Shown here piece by piece: positions 9,255 through 18,092 of a stretch of DNA of 42,343 nt. The translations under genes and the position numbers were made by a program. How positions within the stretch are numbered: the first letter of the stretch is position 1; each line of letters starts with the position of its first letter. The stretch is taken from assembly GCF_003429085.1 (NCBI RefSeq), contig NZ_QVTC01000023.1:1-42343 (forward strand). The letters run 5' to 3'. A model generated the notes under the pieces. That model was not told where the DNA came from. It saw nothing but the letters and a program-made list of their open reading frames with translations, and did no database searches. This stretch comes from Bacillus sp. V59.32b. GTDB lineage: Bacteria > Bacillota > Bacilli > Bacillales > DSM-1321.

Positions 9255-10574
9255 TTGGAAACGAAGCATGAACAAATTTTAAAATATATAGATGGGCTGC
9301 CAGTTGGCGAAAAAATATCCGTACGACAGATTGCAAAGGCCTTAACTGTGAGTGAAGGAACAGCATACCGCGCGATTAAGGATGCGGAGAATAAAGGATA
9401 CGTTTCAACCATTGAAAGGGTAGGAACGATCAGGATTGAACAGAAGAAAAAAGAAAATATCGAAAAGCTCACGTTTGCCGAGGTTGTTAATATAGTGGAC
9501 GGTCAGGTGTTAGGAGGACGTGCTGGCCTTCATAAAACGTTAAATAAATTTGTCATCGGAGCCATGAAGCTTGAGGCCATGATGAGATACACAGGGCCGG
9601 GAAATTTGTTGATAGTCGGGAACCGGACACAGGCCCATGAACAGGCATTAAAAGCCGGAGCCGCTGTTTTAATCACCGGCGGTTTCGATACGGAGGAGCA
9701 GGTAAAGAAGCTGGCCGATGAGCTTCAAATGCCGGTCATTTCCACCAGCTACGATACGTTTACCGTAGCAACCATGATCAACCGCGCAATTTACGATCAG
9801 TTGATTAAAAAAGAAATTTTGCTCGTGGAGGATATCCTGACACCGATACATGAAACGACCTTCCTGAAAACAACGGATCCTATCTCGGTCTATCTTGAAT
9901 ACAATAAGGAAACGAAACACAGCCGTTTCCCTGTCGTCGATGAGAACATGAAGATACAGGGGATGGTCACTTCCAAGGACATTATGGGACAGGATGAAAA
10001 TATTCTCGTGGAAAAAGTGATGACAAAAAGCCCGATGACGGTAGGCGCTAAGACGAGTGTGGCATCAAGCGCGCATATGATGGTATGGGAGGGCATTGAG
10101 TTGATCCCGGTTGTTAATGACAATCATATGCTGCAAGGCATAATTAGCCGTCAGGATGTCTTAAAGGCGATGCAAATGAGCCAAAGACAGCCGCAGGTCG
10201 GGGAAACGATTGATGACATTATTACAGGCCAGCTTTCCAAGACTGAAGGCAATCCTAAAGGAGAAGAAACATACCGGTACGAAGTGACCCCACAGATGAC
10301 CAATCATCTTGGTACCATCTCCTACGGTGTTTTCACGACGATTGTCACCGAAGCCGCTAATAGAGTGCTCAGAGGCTTCAAGCGCGGCGATCTCGTGGTT
10401 GAGAACACGACGATCTACTTTATTAAACCCGTACAGATCGATAGCATGCTTCAAATCGTTCCAAAGGTATTGGAAGTCGGCAGAAAGTTCGGAAAGGTCG
10501 ATGTTGAGGTTTACAATCAAGGAAAGCTTGTCGGAAAAGCGATGATGACCTGTCAGCTCCTTGATCGCCCATAA
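9255..10574 (+). CDS. ytoI: DRTGG/CBS/hotdog-domain transcriptional regulator-like protein YtoI
   Basis: A 439-residue multidomain protein. Residues 1-60 carry a helix-turn-helix (KISVRQIAKALTVSEGTAYRAIKDAENKGYV is partly conserved with GntR-type helices), about 70-180 a DRTGG domain, about 195-305 two CBS repeats, and 315-439 a hotdog thioesterase-like fold. CBS pairs usually bind adenine nucleotides, so it may sense one; the target is unknown. TTG at 9255 follows AAGGGTGA by 5 bases and gives the usual length; GTG at 9237 is an alternative. Confidence 0.92.
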   Translation: METKHEQILKYIDGLPVGEKISVRQIAKALTVSEGTAYRAIKDAENKGYVSTIERVGTIRIEQKKKENIEKLTFAEVVNIVDGQVLGGRAGLHKTLNKFVIGAMKLEAMMRYTGPGNLLIVGNRTQAHEQALKAGAAVLITGGFDTEEQVKKLADELQMPVISTSYDTFTVATMINRAIYDQLIKKEILLVEDILTPIHETTFLKTTDPISVYLEYNKETKHSRFPVVDENMKIQGMVTSKDIMGQDENILVEKVMTKSPMTVGAKTSVASSAHMMVWEGIELIPVVNDNHMLQGIISRQDVLKAMQMSQRQPQVGETIDDIITGQLSKTEGNPKGEETYRYEVTPQMTNHLGTISYGVFTTIVTEAANRVLRGFKRGDLVVENTTIYFIKPVQIDSMLQIVPKVLEVGRKFGKVDVEVYNQGKLVGKAMMTCQLLDRP

Positions 10575-10580
10575 TAAGTA

Positions 10581-10630
10581 AAAAAGGATAATCATTCAGG
10601 AGCATTTCCTGAGTGATTATCCTTTTTGTT
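10581..10630. terminator. Bidirectional terminator, ytoI and ytpI
   Basis: A near-perfect 21-bp inverted repeat (10581-10601 with 10607-10627), containing AAAAAGGATAATCA and TGATTATCCTTTTT. A and T runs sit on the two sides, so it can stop both converging genes. Confidence 0.92.
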
Positions 10631-10638
10631 TTTTATTA

Positions 10639-10678
10639 GCTGTGTTAAACGTTGTTATTATGAGCCAAAAATCAACAG
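10639..10678. repeat. 40-bp remnant of the GGCTGT-ended repeat
   Basis: The segment begins GCTGTGTTAAACG and ends AAAAATCAACAG. These match the two ends of the repeat family seen at 32702-32926 and 42289 onward. It looks like an internally deleted copy. Confidence 0.5.
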
Positions 10679-10684
10679 AAACAT

Positions 10685-10996
10685 TTAGTAGGAGTTCTTT
10701 GCAACCTGGTCCGCTTCTTCAATGGCATGAGGCAGGTAGAACTTGTACGCTCTATAACCGCCATAAATGCTCAATCCACCGATTAAGAGAAAGATCACGG
10801 CAACAAAGTAAGTCATTTTAGACTGATATAAAAAAAGCTGGTTCACTCCGAATAGAGCCACAAAAAGACCTAAGGCAATGGAAGATTTCGCGGAGAGCCA
10901 CTTTTTTTCCATCGGAAGACGGGTCCTGAAAAATCGCACTTTATAAAAAATATAGAACATCAACGAAATGACAATTAAAATAGTAAGGATTAACAT
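10685..10996 (-). CDS. ytpI: YtpI-like membrane protein
   Basis: A 103-residue integral membrane protein with three helices: about residues 2-18, 38-56 and 62-84. The loop between helices 1 and 2 is basic (KVRFFRTRLPMEKKW) and the tail is acidic. The position beside ytoI and nrnA, the length and the topology match B. subtilis YtpI, whose function is not known to me. GGGGG lies about 9 bases before the ATG. It converges on ytoI. Confidence 0.82.
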   Translation of the reverse strand: MLILTILIVISLMFYIFYKVRFFRTRLPMEKKWLSAKSSIALGLFVALFGVNQLFLYQSKMTYFVAVIFLLIGGLSIYGGYRAYKFYLPHAIEEADQVAKNSY

Positions 10997-11144
10997 GATG
11001 AATAGCCCCCATTATACGATAATACTATTTTATTGTAACGGGAATTTTGGCAGAAAGCCACCATTAAAGAAGGCAACCACTTTCCATTCTTTTCTTTTTT
11101 TGTTTAAATAGACTTATAAGATAGGTTGCGAAGGAGATAATTTG

Positions 11145-12077
11145 ATGAAAGCTGAAATATTAAAAGAAATAGAGCGTTATGAAACGATTATTATCCATCG
11201 ACACGTCCGTCCTGATCCGGATGCTTATGGCTCCCAATGCGGGCTCGGGGAAATCCTGAGAACCTCGTTTCCAGAGAAGAGCATTTATTTGGTTGGAAAA
11301 GAAGAGGAATCACTCAACTATTTAAAAAGGCTTGATACCATTTCGGATGATACATACAAAGGTGCATTGGTTATCGTTTGTGATACAGCCAATACAGAAC
11401 GCGTTTGTGACCAGCGCTACAATTCAGGCGACAAATTGATTAAAATTGATCATCATCCAAATGAAGATCGATACGGAGATATGCTATGGGTGGATACGGA
11501 TGCAAGTTCCACCAGCGAAATGATTTACGAATTTTACTTATTCGGAAAAGATAAGGGCTTGAAGTTGAGCGACGAAGCGGCGAGGTTATTGTTTGCAGGG
11601 ATTGTCGGGGACACGGGGCGGTTTTTATTTGCGAGCACAACCGAAAAGACGTTCAGTTACGCCGGCGAGTTGATTCACTATAATTTCTCGCGGACGGAAT
11701 TGTTTAATGATATGTATGACGTGAATGAAAACGTAACTCGTTTAAACGGATACGTTCTGCAAAATTTTGAAATACTCGAAAACGGTACAGGGAAAATGGT
11801 AATGACCAAGGACATTTTGCGTGAATTCGATACGACGCCAGCAGAGGCTTCTTTGCTTGTGAGCTCTTTGGGCGCGGTAAAAGGATTGAAAGCTTGGGCT
11901 TTCTTTATCGAGGAAGAAAAGGAAATCCGTGTCCGTCTCCGTTCGAAAGGCCCTGTCATTAACGGGATTGCCAGAAAGTATAATGGCGGCGGTCATCCGA
12001 TGGCTGCCGGCGCGTCCATCCATTCATGGGAAACCGTGGATGAGGTATTAAAGGATTTAGCGGATGTGTGCCGTTAA
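11145..12077 (+). CDS. nrnA: Oligoribonuclease / 3'-phosphoadenosine 5'-phosphate phosphatase NrnA
   Basis: A 310-residue DHH/DHHA1 phosphoesterase. In Bacillus NrnA degrades nanoRNA (short oligoribonucleotides) and dephosphorylates pAp, finishing mRNA decay in the cytoplasm. Seen: HRHVRPDPDAYGSQ at residues 18-31 (metal ligands), VCDTAN near 82, DHHPNEDRYGD near 104, and the DHHA1 glycine motif GGGHPMAAGAS near the C-terminus. ATG at 11145 is 8 bases after GGAG; a TTG 3 bases earlier is possible. Confidence 0.95.
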   Translation: MKAEILKEIERYETIIIHRHVRPDPDAYGSQCGLGEILRTSFPEKSIYLVGKEEESLNYLKRLDTISDDTYKGALVIVCDTANTERVCDQRYNSGDKLIKIDHHPNEDRYGDMLWVDTDASSTSEMIYEFYLFGKDKGLKLSDEAARLLFAGIVGDTGRFLFASTTEKTFSYAGELIHYNFSRTELFNDMYDVNENVTRLNGYVLQNFEILENGTGKMVMTKDILREFDTTPAEASLLVSSLGAVKGLKAWAFFIEEEKEIRVRLRSKGPVINGIARKYNGGGHPMAAGASIHSWETVDEVLKDLADVCR

Positions 12078-12084
12078 TAAAGAA

Positions 12085-12120
12085 AGGGTCTTGCGCTCCT
12101 GCGTCAGACCCTGATTTTTT
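12085..12120 (+). terminator. nrnA terminator
   Basis: A 7-bp stem AGGGTCT with AGACCCT, a 14-base loop and a T run two bases later. Confidence 0.85.
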
Positions 12121-12160
12121 AAACTGGACGGAAAATGTTTTTCTGTGAAATCTGAAATCG

Positions 12161-12364
12161 GCAAATCAAACGGATATTTCGCAACAAGAAATGAAACCGA
12201 CCAAGGCGGCAACCAAGTAGGAATTTCTGCAACAAAAATGGAATTTCGGCAACAATAGTTCCTAATCCGGCAACAAAACCGGTCAAAGTGGCAACAAAAT
12301 AGAAATTTTCCGCAACAAAACGAGTCAAACCGGCTGCAAAATGAATCGGGAACCCGCTGCGAAA
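12161..12364. repeat. Degenerate ~21-bp tandem repeat array (GCAACAAAA type)
   Basis: GCAACAAAA or a close variant begins at 12161, 12181, 12209, 12229, 12249, 12270, 12291, 12312, 12335 and 12359. Most steps are 20-21 bp and one is 28. Only the first 8-9 bases of each unit are kept; the rest varies. It fills the gap between the nrnA terminator and the ytrI stop. No gene is supported here. Confidence 0.8.
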
Positions 12365-12865
12365 CTATAACCGGACTAGCCGGACTTCGATATACATGTT
12401 CGTATAGAAAAGGATTTCCGCGACCTCTAATTTGTAGCGTTTTTTATTGATTTCGACAATTTTATTTTCGATCGATTTCTTCAACAAGGATCTACCGTTA
12501 TATATCGTTTCTACATCTTTAGTAAGCAGAGAAGCTAAATCATCATGGATGGCGTCCTCAGCTTCTGCTATGCTTAAATGGTCCAATTTAAACGTTTTTC
12601 CGTTTAAAATGGTAACTTCGATTTCCTGAATTTTCAGCTTTTTTTTCACTTCTTCGTTTAACTTCTGATAGTCTTTTTCCCAAATTGCATTCCTGTCCGT
12701 AAGATTTCCGATCAATTTCTGCTGGGCATTCATCCTTTCAAACTGGTTTTCCTGCTGTACCCCAAACATGTATAGAAAAATAACCCAGCTGATGATACAA
12801 CCAATTGCGACTCCGGCAAAAAAACGCTGCCATCCGGGTTTTTGATGATAAGGAGGGACTCTCAT
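12365..12865 (-). CDS. ytrI: Sporulation membrane protein YtrI
   Basis: A 166-residue protein with one membrane helix near residues 18-36 (FFAGVAIGCIISWVIFLYMFG) after a short basic N-terminus, then a coiled, charged extracytoplasmic-type domain. This matches YtrI, needed with YtrH for resistant spores in B. subtilis. The start ATG at 12865 overlaps the ytrH stop by 4 bases (ATGA), which fixes the start and suggests coupling. A longer reading to 12892 would run inside ytrH. Confidence 0.9.
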   Translation of the reverse strand: MRVPPYHQKPGWQRFFAGVAIGCIISWVIFLYMFGVQQENQFERMNAQQKLIGNLTDRNAIWEKDYQKLNEEVKKKLKIQEIEVTILNGKTFKLDHLSIAEAEDAIHDDLASLLTKDVETIYNGRSLLKKSIENKIVEINKKRYKLEVAEILFYTNMYIEVRLVRL

Positions 12866-13206
12866 TGGGAAATATGCTCCTGGGTCAGCCAATAAATCAG
12901 CAGTGCTCCGGTTTTAGCGCCTCCCAATGCCGCGAGAATCCACAAAAATTGCTTAATAATATCCTTGGTCTCTCCATTAAAGAGGCCGCGTTCAAACGAA
13001 TAGACCGTGTCAAATGTACCGCCAATCGCAGCGATAATCGCCCATATTCTTAAGCTGTCTGATAATCTGTACATGATGGTAAGCGGTGCCTGTCCGGTAA
13101 AGAAGGCACCAAGCCCGCCTATAAGTGAACCGCCAAGCAGCACCCCGAGTGAAATGAAATAGGTGTTTATAAAAGCAGGGAAAAATGCTTCCTTCATTTC
13201 TATCAT
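12862..13206 (-). CDS. ytrH: Sporulation protein YtrH
   Basis: A 114-residue hydrophobic protein with three to four membrane segments, glycine-rich near residues 21-36 (GVLLGGSLIGGLGAFFTG), with the conserved AAIGGTFDTVYSFERG region near 60-75 and WLTQEH at the end, as in YtrH. It is first in a two-gene operon with ytrI. ATG at 13206 has GGGAG 8 bases upstream; an ATG at 13197 preceded by AAAAGG is equally possible. A sigma-E-like promoter may lie upstream. Confidence 0.9.
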   Translation of the reverse strand: MIEMKEAFFPAFINTYFISLGVLLGGSLIGGLGAFFTGQAPLTIMYRLSDSLRIWAIIAAIGGTFDTVYSFERGLFNGETKDIIKQFLWILAALGGAKTGALLIYWLTQEHISQ

Positions 13207-13238
13207 CCTTTTGTCTCCCAGAATAATTAGTCTATGGT

Positions 13239-13267
13239 TATGTATATGGACAATCCTCTGCTCATAT
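13239..13267 (-). promoter_or_regulatory. Possible sigma-E-type promoter for ytrHI
   Basis: On the minus strand, CATATACATA (13248 down to 13239) resembles the sigma-E -10 element, and CATAT lies about 15 bases further upstream. In B. subtilis ytrHI is under sigma-E control. The match is loose. Confidence 0.35.
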
Positions 13268-13291
13268 GAGTATCAGAGAAAAATAGCCGGG

Positions 13292-13341
13292 GTTCTCAGG
13301 ATGAGAACATATTTTCCTTTTTGGGGATAAGGCTCTATAAT
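13292..13341 (+). promoter_or_regulatory. dnaE promoter region with palindrome and LexA-like site
   Basis: A TATAAT -10 element is at 13336-13341; no good -35 is visible. Upstream is a perfect inverted repeat, GTTCTC-AGGAT-GAGAAC (13292-13308). Overlapping it is GAACATATTTTC (13305-13316), which differs at one base from the 12-base core GAAC-N4-GTTC of Bacillus LexA boxes. Confidence 0.45.
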
Positions 13342-13377
13342 GAAAGCAAGAAAGCCTTGTAAAGGTGTGAAAAAAAG

Positions 13378-16300
13378 ATGTTTACTCATTTACATATACA
13401 AAGCGCGTATAGCTTATTATCAAGTACCGTTAAAATAGACGAGCTGGTATCGCAAGCGAAGGCTGACGGGTTCTCCAGTCTTGCCTTAACCGACAGGAAT
13501 GTCATGTATGGTTCAGTTTACTTTTATAAAGAATGTTTGAAGCAGGGGATCAAGCCGATTATCGGCTTGATTGCCGACGTACTGGATCATCAGGAAAATC
13601 CCTATCCGCTTATCTTATTGGCCAAGAATAATAAAGGCTATCAGAACCTTTTGAAAATCAGTAGCGCGATTCAGACAAAGTCCCGTACCGGGCTTCCTGT
13701 AAAGTGGCTTAAAGCTTATTCCGAAGGACTCATTTGCATTTCACCAGGGGCAGACGGCAGAATTGAAACATATCTGTCAGAAGGCCTTTTTGAGCAGGCC
13801 CAAGAAACGGCTCTTTTCTATCAAAGCATATTCGGAAAAGAATCTTTTTATCTATCGATGCAGAGCCTTGAAAAAGAAACAACAGAACTTGTAGGACAAC
13901 TCTCCGAAGCAACGGGAATCCCTGCAGTCGCTACGAATCCTGTTTATTACTTAAACAAAGACGATGCGCTCGCCAGGGACGTGCTCACAGCAGTAAAACA
14001 TGGGGAAAAATTAACCGATGAAAACCAAGTTAAGCCTTCTTCAGGTGAACATTACTTGAAAAGCGGCAAAGAAATGGGCGCAGCGTTTAGAGACTTGCCG
14101 GATCTTCTGGAAAACACGTTGAAAATAGCAGCGCAATGTGAAGTAGTGATTCCGTTTAATCAATCATTGCTGCCGAGGTATCCTGTTGAAGACAGCATGA
14201 CAGCCGATGAAATGCTGACGGAAGTTTGCATGGAAGGGCTGAAAAAAAGATATCAGAATCCACCCAAGTCCCATGAGGAAAGACTGCATTACGAACTATC
14301 CATCATTAAGAAAATGAAGTTCAGTGATTATTTCCTTATCGTTTGGGATTTTATGAAATTTGCAAGGCAAAATCAAATCCTGACCGGACCGGGCCGGGGT
14401 TCCGCCGCGGGTTCCATGGTTGCATATGTCCTGCAGATTACGGATGTCGACCCGATTAAGCATCATCTGCTGTTTGAGCGATTTTTGAACCCTGAACGTA
14501 TCAGCATGCCTGATATCGATATTGACTTCCCTGATAACCGCAGAGAGGAAGTCATTTCATATGTTGCCTCGAAATACGGGGAGCTTCATGTCGCCCAAAT
14601 CATTACGTTCGGTACCTTCGCTGCCAAAGCAGCAATAAGGGATACCGGGCGGGTGTTTGGTTTAACCCCGTCGGAACAGGAAAGACTGTCAAAAATGATC
14701 CCATCGAAGCTGGGGACTACATTAAAAGATGCATACAAAGAATCGAAACCATTCAGAGATTTTATGAATGAAAGCGAAACGAATCAATTGCTGTTCGAAG
14801 TCGCATTGAAAATCGAAGGGCTGCCCCGGCATACATCGACGCATGCTGCCGGAGTCGTTATTAGCGATATGCCGCTGACGGATATCATCGCGATCCAGGA
14901 AGGGCATGAAGGGATTCATCTTACCCAATTTCCAATGGATCTTCTTGAAGAGCTCGGACTGCTGAAGATGGACTTTCTCGGTCTCCGAAACTTGACGCTA
15001 TTAGACAATATGATCACAGCTATCCAAAAGAGCACCGGCCAAAAAATCGATATTACACGCATCCCTTACGACGATGAAAAAACGTTCAAGCTCTTAAGTA
15101 AAGGGGATACAACGGGAATATTCCAGCTGGAATCAGAGGGCATCAGGAAAGTGATTATGAAACTTACCCCAACTCGTTTTGAAGACATTGTCGCGGTCAA
15201 TGCGTTATACCGTCCCGGTCCGATGGAAAACATCCCTCTTTTTATTGAACGTAAGCACGGAATTAAACCGATTGACTACGTGCACCCCGCGCTGCAGCCC
15301 ATTCTTGAAGATACGTACGGGGTCATTGTCTATCAGGAGCAAATTATGCAAATCGCCTCCAAAATGGCAGGCTTCACGCTCGGTGAAGCGGACTTGCTTC
15401 GCCGCGCTGTTTCCAAGAAAAAGAAAGAAATCCTTGATGAGGAGAGAGCGCACTTCGTCGAGGGGGCAGTGAAGCAGGGATATGAAACGGAAATAGCACA
15501 TGTTGTCTACGACAGCATCGTCCGTTTCGCAAATTATGGATTTAACCGCAGCCATGCGGTCGCATATAGTTTTATCGCCTACCAACTGGCCTATTTAAAA
15601 GCCCATTTTCCGAAGTCTTTCATGGCCGCTCTCATGACTTCTGTTATTGGAAATGAAGATAAGATTTCGCAGTATGTGAGGGAAGCAAAGACTAAGGGAA
15701 TTCCTGTCCTGGCGCCCTCAATAAATAAAAGCGTATATTCGTTCCATGTTGAAAGTGAAGGCATCCGGTTCAGCCTTGGTGCGATAAAAGGGGTTGGCGG
15801 TACAGTCCTAAGAGAAATTTTTCAGGCAAGAAGGCAAAAGAAATTTGAGGATTTATTTGATTTCTGCCTGCGGGTTTCAGGAAAGATTGTAAACAGGAAA
15901 ATTTTAGAGGTGCTTATTCATGCAGGAGCCTTTGATGATTTTGGCGAGGATCGGGCAACACTCGTTGCAAGTATTGATGTAGCCTTAAGCCACGCTGAAC
16001 TGGTTAAGCCGGATGGCGAGAATCAATTTGATCTATTTGAAAGCAATGAATTTTCACTCAAACCTAAATATATGAAAGTAAAGCCGATGGATATGGAGAA
16101 TAAGCTCTCCCAGGAGAAAAGTGTACTCGGCCTCTATTTATCGAATCATCCGGTTACTTCTTATCTGTCTATATTTCAGCATTTCGGTGCGGTTTCAATA
16201 GACAGCGCGCTTCTGACCAGTGAAAAAAAGGTCCTTTTGGGAGTGTATATCACTGCTTTTAAGAGCATCCGTACGAAGAAGGGCGAATTGATGGCTTTTA

Positions 16301-16728
16301 TGGCAATCAGTGATGAAGGCGGTGATCTTGAGGCGGTCGTTTTTCCGAATGTCTATAAAAATCAGATGTCGCTCTTCCAAAAAGGAATGATCTTAATGCT
16401 TAAAGGCACCTTGGAGGAACGCGAAGGCAAAAAGCAATTGATTGTTCAGGAAGCATTTCCACCCGATGATCTAAAGAGAAGGATGGAAGAAGAGGGTTCT
16501 CCCCTGTTTATAAGAATAGAAAAGGAGAAGCAGACGGCTGCTGCTTTGCAAAGCATTAAACAGGTGCTGTCGCAGCATAATGGGACAACAAAAGTCATGC
16601 TTTATTATGAAAGTGAGGACCGGTATGTACAGCTTTCCATGTGGGACTGGATAACACCGTCAACTGCGCTTTTGCAAAAACTGAAGAAAATCGCGGGAGA
16701 GGAAAACGTCGTGTTAAAAGAAGAATAG
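13378..16728 (+). CDS. dnaE: DNA polymerase III alpha subunit DnaE
   Basis: A 1116-residue error-prone-type replicative polymerase that in Bacillus extends RNA primers on the lagging strand before PolC takes over. Order of parts: PHP domain from residue 1 (FTHLHIQSAYSLLSS, with the HLH start), polymerase palm and fingers with GPGRGSAAGSMVAY near 336-350 and the catalytic PDIDIDFPD near 378-386, a helix-hairpin-helix tail, and an OB-fold near 950-1030 (VLLGVYITAFKSIRTKKGELMAF). There is no proofreading exonuclease domain. Length equals the Bacillus form. ATG follows an AAGGTGTG site. Confidence 0.97.
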   Translation: MFTHLHIQSAYSLLSSTVKIDELVSQAKADGFSSLALTDRNVMYGSVYFYKECLKQGIKPIIGLIADVLDHQENPYPLILLAKNNKGYQNLLKISSAIQTKSRTGLPVKWLKAYSEGLICISPGADGRIETYLSEGLFEQAQETALFYQSIFGKESFYLSMQSLEKETTELVGQLSEATGIPAVATNPVYYLNKDDALARDVLTAVKHGEKLTDENQVKPSSGEHYLKSGKEMGAAFRDLPDLLENTLKIAAQCEVVIPFNQSLLPRYPVEDSMTADEMLTEVCMEGLKKRYQNPPKSHEERLHYELSIIKKMKFSDYFLIVWDFMKFARQNQILTGPGRGSAAGSMVAYVLQITDVDPIKHHLLFERFLNPERISMPDIDIDFPDNRREEVISYVASKYGELHVAQIITFGTFAAKAAIRDTGRVFGLTPSEQERLSKMIPSKLGTTLKDAYKESKPFRDFMNESETNQLLFEVALKIEGLPRHTSTHAAGVVISDMPLTDIIAIQEGHEGIHLTQFPMDLLEELGLLKMDFLGLRNLTLLDNMITAIQKSTGQKIDITRIPYDDEKTFKLLSKGDTTGIFQLESEGIRKVIMKLTPTRFEDIVAVNALYRPGPMENIPLFIERKHGIKPIDYVHPALQPILEDTYGVIVYQEQIMQIASKMAGFTLGEADLLRRAVSKKKKEILDEERAHFVEGAVKQGYETEIAHVVYDSIVRFANYGFNRSHAVAYSFIAYQLAYLKAHFPKSFMAALMTSVIGNEDKISQYVREAKTKGIPVLAPSINKSVYSFHVESEGIRFSLGAIKGVGGTVLREIFQARRQKKFEDLFDFCLRVSGKIVNRKILEVLIHAGAFDDFGEDRATLVASIDVALSHAELVKPDGENQFDLFESNEFSLKPKYMKVKPMDMENKLSQEKSVLGLYLSNHPVTSYLSIFQHFGAVSIDSALLTSEKKVLLGVYITAFKSIRTKKGELMAFMAISDEGGDLEAVVFPNVYKNQMSLFQKGMILMLKGTLEEREGKKQLIVQEAFPPDDLKRRMEEEGSPLFIRIEKEKQTAAALQSIKQVLSQHNGTTKVMLYYESEDRYVQLSMWDWITPSTALLQKLKKIAGEENVVLKEE

Positions 16729-16731
16729 CTG

Positions 16732-16791
16732 TTTACAACATGGGAGTTATGTTATATTGTAAGAAGGTCTTTGTGGTCTGACCACTTTTTT
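16732..16791 (+). promoter_or_regulatory. ytsJ upstream region: possible promoter and small hairpin
   Basis: TTTACA at 16732 and TATATT at 16753 (15-bp spacer) could be a promoter. A short hairpin GTGGT-CTG-ACCAC follows at 16773-16785 with six T. It may be a weak dnaE terminator or, if the promoter is real, an early attenuator. Confidence 0.4.
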
Positions 16792-16846
16792 CGCTATATA
16801 ATTTTATACACGAACCTTTTGCCATAAAGTTTAGGGAGTGAAGGAA

Positions 16847-18085
16847 TTGTCATTAAGGGAAGAAGCATTACATATGCACCGAATGAATAGTGGAAAACTT
16901 GAGACTGTTTCGAAGGTTCCTGTCCGGAATGCGGAAGATTTAAGCTTGGCCTATTCACCGGGAGTGGCTGAGCCTTGTAAGGAAATCTATGATAAACCGG
17001 AAACGGTTTATGATTATACAATGAAGGGCAATACTGTTGCGGTGGTTTCCGACGGAACAGCTGTACTCGGACTCGGAAACATAGGTCCTGAAGCGGCGCT
17101 GCCGGTTATGGAAGGAAAAGCTGTCCTATTTAAAAGCTTTGCGGGTGTAGATGCTTTCCCAATCTGCCTGAAGACGACGGATGTCGAAAAGATTATTGAA
17201 ACAGTTAAGCTGCTGGAACCTACATTCGGCGGGATAAACCTGGAGGACATTGCGGCTCCGAACTGCTTCGTTATTGAAGAACGGTTAAAAAAGGAAACCA
17301 ATATCCCTGTTTTCCATGATGATCAGCATGGGACAGCGATCGTTACGGTTGCAGGTCTTGTTAATGCCCTGCGGATCGTCGGCAAGTCGATGTCCGAAAT
17401 CAAAGTGGTTGCCAGCGGTGCAGGCGCTGCAGGTATTGCGATCATTAAGCTTCTCTACAATTACGGAGTAAGAGATATTATTATGTGCGATTCTAAGGGG
17501 GCAATCTTTGAAGGGCGCACATATGGCATGAATGAAATTAAAGACCAAATCGCAAAGGTTACGAACAGGGACAATCTGGAAGGAAGCCTTAAGGATGTCA
17601 TTAAGAGAGCGGATGTGTTTGTCGGTGTATCGGTCGCCGGAGCATTGACAAAAGAAATGGTAGCATCGATGAATGTCGATCCAATTATTTTCGCAATGGC
17701 CAATCCCGATCCGGAAATCATGCCGGAGGATGCAAAGGCTGCAGGCGCGAAAGTAGTTGGAACAGGTCGATCCGACTTCCCGAATCAGGTGAACAATGTG
17801 CTTGCCTTTCCCGGGATTTTCCGGGGCGCGCTGGATGTGCGTGCGACTCATATCAATGAAAAGATGAAGGTGGCCGCAGTCAAAGCGATTGCACGCTTAA
17901 TAACAGAGGATGAGCTTCACGCGGACTATGTCATTCCTGCTCCATTCGATGAAAGAGTGGCCCCTGAGGTTGCGGCTGCAGTAGCCAAGGCAGCAATGGA
18001 AACCGGCGTTGCGAGATTGAAGGTCGATCCTGAAGATGTAAAAGAGAAGACAAGAAAGCTAGCGATTATCGGGAAAAGCGAGTGA
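16847..18085 (+). CDS. ytsJ: Malic enzyme YtsJ (NADP-preferring type)
   Basis: A 412-residue malic enzyme converting malate to pyruvate and CO2, giving NADPH in the B. subtilis homologue. Seen: LAYSPGVAEPC near residue 35 (catalytic Tyr), VVSDGTAVLGLGNIGPEAALPVMEGK near 65-90 (catalytic Lys), FHDDQHGTA near 158 (metal-binding acids) and the dinucleotide loop GAGAAGIA near 190. TTG at 16847 is chosen: GGGAG lies 8 bases upstream and the protein then starts with the conserved SLREEAL. GTG at 16838 abuts the ribosome site. The GntR gene starts 7 bases after the stop. Confidence 0.95.
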   Translation: MSLREEALHMHRMNSGKLETVSKVPVRNAEDLSLAYSPGVAEPCKEIYDKPETVYDYTMKGNTVAVVSDGTAVLGLGNIGPEAALPVMEGKAVLFKSFAGVDAFPICLKTTDVEKIIETVKLLEPTFGGINLEDIAAPNCFVIEERLKKETNIPVFHDDQHGTAIVTVAGLVNALRIVGKSMSEIKVVASGAGAAGIAIIKLLYNYGVRDIIMCDSKGAIFEGRTYGMNEIKDQIAKVTNRDNLEGSLKDVIKRADVFVGVSVAGALTKEMVASMNVDPIIFAMANPDPEIMPEDAKAAGAKVVGTGRSDFPNQVNNVLAFPGIFRGALDVRATHINEKMKVAAVKAIARLITEDELHADYVIPAPFDERVAPEVAAAVAKAAMETGVARLKVDPEDVKEKTRKLAIIGKSE

Positions 18086-18092
18086 TGGATAT

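Noticed and set aside
12119-12328. A 69-residue minus-strand reading frame with a 7-residue rhythm (FVAENFY, FVATLTG, FVAGLGT)
   Set aside because: The rhythm is just the 21-bp DNA repeat read in triplets. There is no ribosome site, and the frame stops inside the array.
13292-13308. Palindrome before dnaE as a terminator for an upstream gene
   Set aside because: It has no T run directly after it, and the upstream genes run away from it.
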